Of a stretch of 5,031 nt of DNA, positions 1-5,031 are shown in pieces. A model generated the notes under the pieces. That model was given only the letters and a program-made list of their open reading frames with translations, had not been told where the DNA came from and did not search any database. The stretch is taken from assembly GCA_023251335.1 (NCBI GenBank), contig JAHEZA010000234.1, positions 1 to 5,031 of the forward strand. Direction: 5' to 3'. How positions within the stretch are numbered: position 1 is the stretch's first letter; each line of letters starts with the position of its first letter. The stretch comes from Chitinophagaceae bacterium (lineage in GTDB: Bacteria > Bacteroidota > Bacteroidia > Chitinophagales > Chitinophagaceae). A program made the translations under genes and the position numbers.

Positions 1-2
1 AT

Positions 3-523
3 ACGGCACTAAAAATTTTTAATCAATTCCCTGTTCTTAAAAATAAAAAAGAAGTATCTGGCTATTTTGAAAACACTGATAAAAGATTTGTGTTGGGATT
101 AGGAGGTACCAAGGATAGAATGCTTTTGAAGGACAAACTGTGTGGATTGGCGGGGAATTGAATTCAGTTATTTCCAGAAGAGCGTATATAAGTAAATATG
201 ATACTTTTCTTGGCGAAGGAGTAAATATTATGCAAAATGTAGCTATTCAACCTTCAGTGAAGATTGGAAAAGGATGCCTGATCAATGCAAATACAAACAT
301 ACATCATGATACTACCATAGGGGATTATTGCGAATTAGGCCCTTCCGTAATAATTACAGGCCGCTGTATAATAGGCGATTTTACATTCATTGGCAGCGGT
401 GCCATACTGACGCCGGGAGTAACAATAGGTAAAAATGTAATAATAGGTGCCGGTGCTGTTGTTAACAGATCTGTTAATGATAATGTTAGAGTGGCTGGGG
501 TACCGGCCAGTCCCATTTCCTAA
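3..523 (+). CDS. NeuD/PglD-family sugar O-/N-acyltransferase, 5'-truncated by the window edge and frameshifted
   Basis: Left-handed beta-helix acyltransferase that would use acetyl-CoA (or another acyl-CoA) to modify a nucleotide-sugar or glycan sugar in the cytoplasm. Two frames together encode it. Positions 3-155 carry the N-terminal nucleotide-sugar-binding part (PVLKNKKEV, then RFVLGLGGTKDR). Positions 155-523 carry ISRRAYIS and hexapeptide repeats (IGKGCL, IGDYCE, IGDFTF, IGSGAI, IGKNVI, IGAGAV), ending in GVPAS. The His pair at 302-307 before Asp fits the catalytic His of PglD (family knowledge). Joining the frames restores a normal ...KLCGLAGELNSVIS... linker and gives 173 visible residues; the family is usually about 205-220, so roughly 35-45 residues lie upstream. 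A GTG at 140 could start the helix part alone, but that would drop the first domain, so I treat it as an artefact of the frameshift. The acylated sugar is unknown. wzt follows after 34 bp. Confidence 0.85.
152..155 (+). other. Apparent -1 frameshift (one G missing) in the acyltransferase gene
   Basis: The upstream frame reads through gcg-ggg and then hits TGA at 159-161, while the conserved downstream sequence lies in the frame starting at 155. One extra G in this four-G run (gcg ggg gaa) restores a continuous family-like protein. A sequencing or assembly error, a true null allele or a phase-variable tract would all look the same here. Confidence 0.8.
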
Positions 524-557
524 TAATTTTCTTCGTGCAATCCTTTTGATTTAAAAG

Positions 558-1820
558 ATGTCCACAGTAATAAAAGTAGAAAGCCTTTCAAAATTATATC
601 GTCTTGGCAATACGGGCACAGGGTCCTTGGCGCATGACATAAACAGGGCATGGTACCGTATGCGAGGTAAGGGAGATCCTTATATAAAGATAGGAGAAGA
701 AAATGACCGCGCTGTAAGAGGCGCCAGTGAATACATATGGGCATTAAAAGATATTGATTTTGAGGTAAGTCAGGGTGAGGTACTTGGAATTATCGGGCGT
801 AATGGCGCAGGGAAAAGCACATTGTTGAAAATACTAAGCCGCACTACATCGCCTACCACCGGAAGCATCAAGATCAAAGGACGTGTAGCTTCTTTATTAG
901 AAGTAGGAACAGGGTTTCATGCCGAACTTACTGGCCGTGAAAACATTTTTTTAAATGGAGCAATTCTGGGAATGACTCGGCGTGAAATCAAGAGCAAATT
1001 GGATGAAATAGTTGAATTTACTGGGGTAGAAAGATTTATTGATACACCTGTAAAAAGGTATTCATCGGGGATGTTTGTACGTCTTGCCTTTGGAGTAGCT
1101 GCCCACCTTGACCCGGAGATTTTAATTATAGATGAAGTGTTGGCGGTGGGCGATGCAGAATTTCAAAAGAAAGCGTTGGGGAAAATGAAGGATGTTAGTG
1201 GGAAGGAGGGCCGTACTGTTTTGTTTGTGAGCCATATTATGATGGCGGCCCAAGCTTTATGTACAAAAGTTATATACTTAAACAATGGATTATTAAAAGA
1301 AATAGGCAATACAAGAGAAGTGATTAACTCTTATAGCGTACAGGATGGTGAAATTAAAGGAGTAAAAGTTTGGAATCGTAATCGTGCGCCTGGAAATATA
1401 GATGCAAAACTGGTCTCTGTCAAAATTGTGAATCCATCCGGCAATGTTTCAAATTATATTGAAGATAAAATAATAGTCGAAACTGAAGTTATGATATTGC
1501 GAAAGGATCTTTCACTGAATGTATCCTTATCATTTTATGATGAAAACGATTATTATATTGTAGCAGCCCCTTGTCCGGACAGGGGTCCCTATAAAACGGG
1601 CGTTTTGAAATCGTTGTGCACAATACCTGCAAATTTTTTTAATACCGGAACTATATTTGTAAGTGTGTTATTGGTTGGAAATGATTATAAGATAATAACT
1701 CAGGTTGATAAAGTATTGAAAATAGAATATTCGGAAAGAGGTGAAATGAGAAATGGATATTACGGATATTGGGGCGGAGTAGTGAGACCAAATTTTGAAT
1801 GGGAAAATAGAAACCTGTAA
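558..1820 (+). CDS. wzt: Wzt-type ABC transporter ATP-binding protein for O-antigen/polysaccharide export
   Basis: Cytoplasmic ATPase subunit that drives export of lipid-linked polysaccharide across the inner membrane with a Wzm permease. The nucleotide-binding domain covers about residues 1-255: Walker A GRNGAGKST at 80-88, a Wzt-like segment GTGFHAELTGREN at 117-129, signature YSSGM at 168-172, Walker B ILIIDE at 188-193 with D-loop AVGD, and switch His226 in SHIMMAA (SHNM is more usual). Residues about 270-420 look like the Wzt C-terminal beta-sandwich that recognises the glycan, ending in GGVVRPNFEW. Residues 12-60 hold an insertion before the WALKDIDFEV strand. The 420-residue length fits the Wzt subfamily (E. 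coli O9a Wzt is about 430) and exceeds a bare ATPase such as TagH-like short forms. The ATG at 558 is placed just before the first beta strand (VIKVESLSKLY). No Shine-Dalgarno is visible. The permease gene is not in the window; it is probably upstream. Confidence 0.93.
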   Translation: MSTVIKVESLSKLYRLGNTGTGSLAHDINRAWYRMRGKGDPYIKIGEENDRAVRGASEYIWALKDIDFEVSQGEVLGIIGRNGAGKSTLLKILSRTTSPTTGSIKIKGRVASLLEVGTGFHAELTGRENIFLNGAILGMTRREIKSKLDEIVEFTGVERFIDTPVKRYSSGMFVRLAFGVAAHLDPEILIIDEVLAVGDAEFQKKALGKMKDVSGKEGRTVLFVSHIMMAAQALCTKVIYLNNGLLKEIGNTREVINSYSVQDGEIKGVKVWNRNRAPGNIDAKLVSVKIVNPSGNVSNYIEDKIIVETEVMILRKDLSLNVSLSFYDENDYYIVAAPCPDRGPYKTGVLKSLCTIPANFFNTGTIFVSVLLVGNDYKIITQVDKVLKIEYSERGEMRNGYYGYWGGVVRPNFEWENRNL

Positions 1821-1840
1821 TTTTCGCCTGACATCTACTG

Positions 1841-3124
1841 ATGAAGAGAGTTTTAAAGAAAATATTTAATAAAGCGGGGTTTAGTATTCATAGAATTATA
1901 AAGAATCCATCGCGATATGATATTACAAAAAAAAGGAGTTTTTCGGGTTTTGTAAAAGATGCTGATCATCCGTATGATCTTTTGATTATTGATGATTTTC
2001 TTCCTAATTCGTTAGGCTCCTGGCGATCGATAGAAATGGCTACCTATTTGAAGATATTTAATAATGTACAACTTTTGTGCTTAAAGAACTATTATTTTAA
2101 AAAGATTTATCCTATAAATTATGAAGAGGACAGGAAATCGTTTCTTTCAAAGTATAATTTAAATAGCACAAAAAATAATATCATTGGTATTGATTCTCCT
2201 GACCGCATTAACGTAAACGCGAGGCTGGGATATTGCTTATTCATCAGTAATCTGAAAGTATCGTTTCCTCTGTTTGAAAAATTTAAAATTCCTTTCTTAT
2301 TTACTTTATATCCTGGCGCTGGTTTTAGATTTTATAACAAAGAGAGTGATAATTTTTTAAGAAATGTAAATGATTCACCCTTGTTCAGAGGTGTAATAGT
2401 AACTCAGCAAAGTACTTTCAATTATTTGGTTGACAGGGAAATAATTCCTGAAAATAAAATACATTTTATTTATGGTGTTCCCAATCAATTGACGGAATTT
2501 AATTTATTGAATCCAAAAAAATTTTATAAGAAAAACAAGTCTACACTTGACATTTGTTTTGTAGCTACAAAATATACAAAATTTGGAATTGATAAAGGAT
2601 TTGATGTTTTTTGCCAGGTAGCGCACCGGCCCTCAAAGAAATATAATTTCGTGAAGTTTCATGTTGTGGGTGGTTTTGGTAAAGAGGATGTATTATATTC
2701 GATTCCTAAAGACCAGATCAATTTTTACTCTTACCAGTATTTTGAATTCTTTAAAGATTTTTATTGTAATATAGATATAATCCTTTCTCCGGTGAAATCA
2801 AGTGTATATGGTGAAGGTTCATTTGATGGATTCCCTACGGGAGCAGTCACCGATGCAGGTCTATTTAATGTAATGATGGTATCTTCTGACCCATTAAATG
2901 ATAACAAATATCCGGATTTTAAGAATTGGGAAGAGATGATTATTGCGGAGAGTAACCAGTATGCAATATCAGATATTGTTGAAAAAGTTATTGAAAATCC
3001 TTTGTTGATAGAAGAAATAGCCACTGCCGGCAAAAACAAATTAATGACATTATTTTCGAGGGAAAATCAAATTGATAAAAGGGTGGACTTAATAAAAGAA
3101 ATTTTAGAGGAATCTAAGAAATGA
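1841..3124 (+). CDS. Divergent GT-B (GT4-like) glycosyltransferase
   Basis: Probable sugar transferase of the polysaccharide pathway, 427 residues, cytoplasmic or membrane-associated, with no signal peptide or clear membrane helix. The first 30 residues are basic (KRVLKKIFNKAGF), which could help membrane contact (inference). The N-terminal Rossmann-like half starts at YDLLIIDDFLP (45-55) and includes FTLYPGAGF (154-162). The C-terminal half starts near LDICFVATKY (236-245), with KFHVVGGFG (272-280) and then the donor-site region SPVKSSVYGEGSFDGFPTG (316-334) and DAGLFNVMMVSSD (338-350). The last region aligns by eye with the EGFP...EA...G...SD donor motif of GT4 enzymes, with Asp at both usual Glu positions (329 and 338) and one extra residue between them. 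The donor and acceptor sugars cannot be inferred. It starts 20 bp after wzt, so it is probably cotranscribed. Codon use is AT-rich compared with wecB and the ATPase half of wzt. Confidence 0.75.
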   Translation: MKRVLKKIFNKAGFSIHRIIKNPSRYDITKKRSFSGFVKDADHPYDLLIIDDFLPNSLGSWRSIEMATYLKIFNNVQLLCLKNYYFKKIYPINYEEDRKSFLSKYNLNSTKNNIIGIDSPDRINVNARLGYCLFISNLKVSFPLFEKFKIPFLFTLYPGAGFRFYNKESDNFLRNVNDSPLFRGVIVTQQSTFNYLVDREIIPENKIHFIYGVPNQLTEFNLLNPKKFYKKNKSTLDICFVATKYTKFGIDKGFDVFCQVAHRPSKKYNFVKFHVVGGFGKEDVLYSIPKDQINFYSYQYFEFFKDFYCNIDIILSPVKSSVYGEGSFDGFPTGAVTDAGLFNVMMVSSDPLNDNKYPDFKNWEEMIIAESNQYAISDIVEKVIENPLLIEEIATAGKNKLMTLFSRENQIDKRVDLIKEILEESKK

Positions 3125-3267
3125 TTTTCATGACTGTAAATAATGAGTTTGGTTCGTTGATTAGGACTAATAGTAAGTATTCTGACCGATTCAATTGTTT
3201 AGATGGGCAATTACACGATAGTAAGGAAATTTCTTTTTCTAACCGAAACAAAACGCGAAACGAATGA
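3121..3267 (+). CDS. Possible 48-residue ORF coupled by ATGA overlaps to both neighbours
   Basis: An unbroken reading frame fills the whole gap between the glycosyltransferase and wecB genes. Its ATG (3121-3123) overlaps the upstream TGA (3122-3124), and its TGA (3265-3267) overlaps the wecB ATG (3264-3266). The product would begin MIFMTVNNEFGSLIRTN and end in SNRNKTRNE. It is hydrophilic, rich in Asn, Ser, Lys and Arg, with one Cys and no membrane helix or motif I recognise. A second ATG at residue 4 is possible. A 48-codon frame is short enough to occur by chance at this AT content, so the support is the two overlaps, not the composition. Alternatives are a non-coding spacer, a remnant of a lost gene, or a frame kept only so that ribosomes reach the wecB start. 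No function is assigned. Confidence 0.35.
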   Translation: MIFMTVNNEFGSLIRTNSKYSDRFNCLDGQLHDSKEISFSNRNKTRNE

Positions 3268-4361
3268 AGATAGATTTAATAGCCGGCGCCCGGCCTAATT
3301 TTGTGAAGATCGCACCTATTATCGAAGCAATAGAAAAAGCTTCAAAGAAAGGGGAAAACATTAGTTACCGCCTTGTACATACGGGTCAACATTATGATAA
3401 AAAAATGAGTGGGAATTTTTTTGAAGAACTGAATATTCCTGCGCCACATATTAACCTTGAATCGGGTAGTGGAACACAAGCGGAACAAACTGCTGCGATA
3501 ATGATGCGCTATGAAAAGGTATTAATGGAATGCAGACCCGGTTTAGTTTTGGTAGTAGGTGATGTAACTTCTACCATGGCTTGTTCGATTACGGCAAAAA
3601 AATCAAATAACATAAAAGTGGCGCATGTAGAGGGAGGAATCCGTTCCGGGGACCTCACAATGCCCGAAGAAATTAACCGGATGGTAACTGATGCTATCAC
3701 CGATTATTTTTTTACCACTTCGCAAACAGCCAATGAGAATCTACGTAAATCGGGAGTAGGAGATGAAAGAATTTTTTTCGTCGGAAACACAATGATTGAT
3801 ACTTTACTAAAAAACCGATCAAGATTTATTAAGCCTCTCATTTGGGAAGAATTAAAATTAGAAAATGGAAAGTATATAGTAATAACTCTTCATCGTCCTG
3901 CTAATGTAGATGAGGAAGGAAAATTAAAAGTGCTAATAAAGGAGATAATTAAAAATAGTCACGATCTTCCATTGGTATTTCCAGTGCATCCGCGAACAGC
4001 GAAGATCTTTGAACACCTTGGAATTGTCCATCCGAAATTACACACAATAGAACCATTAGGTTATCTTGAATTTAATTATGTAGTAGAGCATGCCAAAGCA
4101 GTAATTACAGATTCAGGGGGGATTACCGAAGAAACCACTGTGATGGGTATCCCCTGCATGACATTTAGAGATAACACAGAACGCCCTGAAACGGTTACTA
4201 TAGGAACTAATGAATTATTGGGTACTCACCCAAAAGCTATAAAGCCTGCAATGGATAAATTATTCTCGGGCAAGTGGAAGCACGGGGAAATTCCGGAACT
4301 ATGGGATGGGCATACTTCGGAAAGAATAGTAGAACAGTTATTGAGATTTATAGTCAATTGA
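3264..4361 (+). CDS. wecB: UDP-N-acetylglucosamine 2-epimerase (non-hydrolysing)
   Basis: Cytoplasmic enzyme interconverting UDP-GlcNAc and UDP-ManNAc, the precursor for ManNAc- or ManNAcA-containing surface glycans. The 365-residue length is normal for the family. Motifs in order: GARPNFVKIAP (8-18), HTGQHYD (39-45), VVGDVTSTMA (97-106), HVEGGIRSGD (121-130) followed by MPEEINR (133-139), TLHRPANVD (208-216), PVHPRT (240-245), PLGYLEF (264-270) and TDSGGITEE (282-290). Compared with E. coli WecB, the catalytic set Asp95, Glu117, Glu131 and His213 corresponds to Asp100, Glu123, Glu135 or Glu136, and His210, so the enzyme looks intact. RPANVD replaces the RRE sequence of E. coli; related bacterial forms carry this variant. 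The ATG at 3264 sits directly before the first beta strand. No WecC-like dehydrogenase is in the window, so whether the ManNAc is used directly or oxidised is open. It is probably the last gene of its transcription unit, given the AT-rich gap that follows. Confidence 0.95.
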   Translation: MKIDLIAGARPNFVKIAPIIEAIEKASKKGENISYRLVHTGQHYDKKMSGNFFEELNIPAPHINLESGSGTQAEQTAAIMMRYEKVLMECRPGLVLVVGDVTSTMACSITAKKSNNIKVAHVEGGIRSGDLTMPEEINRMVTDAITDYFFTTSQTANENLRKSGVGDERIFFVGNTMIDTLLKNRSRFIKPLIWEELKLENGKYIVITLHRPANVDEEGKLKVLIKEIIKNSHDLPLVFPVHPRTAKIFEHLGIVHPKLHTIEPLGYLEFNYVVEHAKAVITDSGGITEETTVMGIPCMTFRDNTERPETVTIGTNELLGTHPKAIKPAMDKLFSGKWKHGEIPELWDGHTSERIVEQLLRFIVN

Positions 4362-4462
4362 ATTATTTGAATGAGATTCCAATAAATTTCCCGAAATTAT
4401 TTCAAAACTAATATCTTAAAATTTGGTTAAAAGTAATAACTTATCTAATTTAGACAATTATT

Positions 4463-4470
4463 TAGGTTTG
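4463..4470 (+). promoter_or_regulatory. Candidate Bacteroidota -7 promoter element (TAGGTTTG)
   Basis: This matches the TAnnTTTG consensus used by the primary sigma factor of Bacteroidota and lies about 128 bases before the ATG at 4598. No convincing TTTG -33 element sits at the usual distance upstream, so the call rests on the -7 match alone. If real, transcription would start near 4475 and give a leader of about 120 bases. Confidence 0.3.
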
Positions 4471-4498
4471 GTACCGAAGAATCCGTCCTGTATGATAT

Positions 4499-4546
4499 AA
4501 GTCTTTAATTTAAAATATACATTATTATTGAATTAGAAAAAGACTT
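4499..4546. repeat. Imperfect inverted repeat in the leader of the secreted-protein gene
   Basis: The arms aagtcttt (4499-4506) and aaagactt (4539-4546) are perfect 8-base reverse complements. Just inside them, aatt (4507-4510) can pair with aatt (4531-4534) across a 4-base bulge. The loop of about 20 bases is nearly all A/T. It could be an operator, an RNA hairpin in the leader, or chance in AT-rich DNA. It lacks the GC stem and T run of a classic terminator. Confidence 0.3.
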
Positions 4547-4597
4547 TATTAAAATTTTGAGATCTAACAATAATCGATTGAAACCAAATTAATCTTT

Positions 4598-5031
4598 ATG
4601 AAAACACTTCTACGCGTTTTTAATTTTTTGGCTATTGCATTTTTTTGCCTTCTTTTAGGAGAGGATTTGAATGCTCAAAATATTTGCGTTTCGGGTAACA
4701 CTATAATCCCTTCTGCGATTCAAAATTATTGCGTGGGAACTACTCCTTCTAATTTGCTCACTGCCGCAATCACCACCAGTGGCAGCGGATCGAATGGGAA
4801 TATTACTTATACGTGGTATAGTAGTACAACCAATAATAATACGGGCGGAACAGTTGTTCAAACCCTGGCTACTTCGACTACTTCGATTACAAATACCTTT
4901 ACTCCTCCAATTACAAATGCAGGTGTACTTTGGTATTATTGTACTGTTTCCAATGATGGTGGAGATTGTGCAGGTACGAGTTTTACCACTTCAGCAGTCC
5001 AGGTTAATGTGAATACCCTGCCTAAAATTTT
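4598..5031 (+). CDS. Secreted Ig-like/PKD-like domain protein, N-terminal part (open at window end)
   Basis: Probable exported cell-surface or extracellular protein; 144 codons are visible with no stop before the window edge. Residues 1-26 form a signal peptide: MKTLLR, a hydrophobic core FLAIAFFCLLLG, and a cleavage site after LNA, before QN. There is no lipobox Cys at the cleavage site. Residues about 35-139 resemble one Ig-like beta-sandwich of the kind repeated in large Bacteroidota surface proteins: a strand with ITYTWYSS (69-76), a Thr/Ser/Asn-rich middle, then FTPPITNAGVLWYYCTVSN (101-119) and SAVQVNVN (132-139). Cysteines are at 30, 45, 115 and 124, so disulfides are possible after export. 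Family knowledge suggests further repeats and perhaps a type IX secretion C-terminal domain beyond the window, but this cannot be seen. The ATG at 4598 is supported by the immediately following signal peptide. It is probably a separate transcription unit from wecB. Its role (adhesin, gliding-associated or other) is unknown. Confidence 0.85.
   Translation, partial: MKTLLRVFNFLAIAFFCLLLGEDLNAQNICVSGNTIIPSAIQNYCVGTTPSNLLTAAITTSGSGSNGNITYTWYSSTTNNNTGGTVVQTLATSTTSITNTFTPPITNAGVLWYYCTVSNDGGDCAGTSFTTSAVQVNVNTLPKI

Larger units (their letters stand above)
4362..4597. other. AT-rich intergenic region between the glycan cluster and a secreted-protein gene
   Basis: This 236-bp gap is the longest in the window and marks a change of function. 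I see no long reading frame, no tRNA-like structure and no strong GC-rich terminator with a T run. It holds one Bacteroidota-like -7 element and one imperfect inverted repeat, listed separately. A short perfect palindrome (aatttc-cc-gaaatt, 4385-4398) lies soon after wecB. Confidence 0.7.

Noticed and set aside
150..158. Programmed -1 ribosomal frameshift site
   Set aside because: gcggggaat does not fit the X XXY YYZ slippery pattern, I see no clear downstream hairpin, and this family is not known to use recoding.
325..516. Minus-strand ORF of 63 codons
   Set aside because: It lies wholly within the acyltransferase repeats on the opposite strand, and its product has no recognisable features.
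140..523. A stand-alone 127-residue acyltransferase starting at GTG 140
   Set aside because: The missing N-terminal domain is plainly encoded just upstream in another frame, so the GTG is better seen as an internal Val codon exposed by the frameshift.
520..744. Minus-strand ORF of 74 codons
   Set aside because: It is antisense to the wzt start and has low-complexity Leu runs that reflect the coding strand.
2761..3039. Minus-strand ORF of 92 codons
   Set aside because: It is antisense to the conserved donor-binding half of the glycosyltransferase, with no motif and no start context.
3509..3700. Minus-strand ORF of 63 codons
   Set aside because: It is antisense to the most conserved epimerase motifs, so the wecB reading is decisive.
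4385..4398. Terminator after wecB
   Set aside because: The aatttc-cc-gaaatt palindrome has a two-base loop, an AT-rich stem and no following T run, so it is too weak to call.
4655..4861. Minus-strand ORF of 68 codons
   Set aside because: It opposes the signal-peptide and Ig-like gene, and its composition is explained by the Thr/Asn-rich coding strand.
4779..5012. Plus-strand ORF of 77 codons
   Set aside because: It is out of frame with the signal-peptide protein starting at 4598, and its Leu/Gln-rich product is a shifted reading of Ig-like sequence.
1..5031. CRISPR array, tRNA/rRNA, insertion sequence or attachment site
   Set aside because: I saw no regularly spaced direct repeats, no transposase or integrase sequence, no terminal repeats and no structural-RNA signature.

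Overview
The window looks like part of a surface-polysaccharide (O-antigen or capsule) gene cluster from a member of the Bacteroidota. The base composition is moderately AT-rich. The starts lack clear Shine-Dalgarno sequences and are preceded by A/T-rich stretches. A TAnnTTTG-type -7 element appears before the last gene. That last gene encodes a secreted, Thr/Ser/Asn-rich Ig-like protein whose signal peptide ends in NA|QN, a form common in this phylum. Genus and species cannot be read from the sequence.

Layout, all on the + strand. (1) Positions 3-523: the 3' part of a NeuD/PglD-type sugar O-acyltransferase gene, cut by the window edge and broken by an apparent 1-base deletion in a G run near 152-155. 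(2) 558-1820: a Wzt-type ABC transporter ATPase with a C-terminal carbohydrate-binding domain. (3) 1841-3124: a divergent GT-B (GT4-like) glycosyltransferase. (4) 3121-3267: a possible 48-codon gene joined by ATGA overlaps to the genes on both sides. (5) 3264-4361: a non-hydrolysing UDP-GlcNAc 2-epimerase (WecB). (6) 4362-4597: an AT-rich gap with a possible promoter and an inverted repeat. (7) 4598 to the window end: the start of a secreted Ig-like repeat protein, open at the right edge.

Together, genes 1-5 read as one transcription unit. The epimerase supplies UDP-ManNAc, the glycosyltransferase adds a sugar to the growing glycan, the acyltransferase probably N- or O-acylates a sugar, and the Wzt ATPase powers export of the finished, lipid-linked glycan with a Wzm permease that is not in the window. 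The Ig-like gene after the 236-bp gap is probably a separate unit. GC content drops inside wzt, between its ATPase half and its substrate-binding half, and stays low through the glycosyltransferase, as expected for a serotype-variable segment.

I see no evidence of a wholly new system. The points most worth a second look are the frameshift in the acyltransferase, the doubly ATGA-coupled small ORF, and the composition break within wzt.
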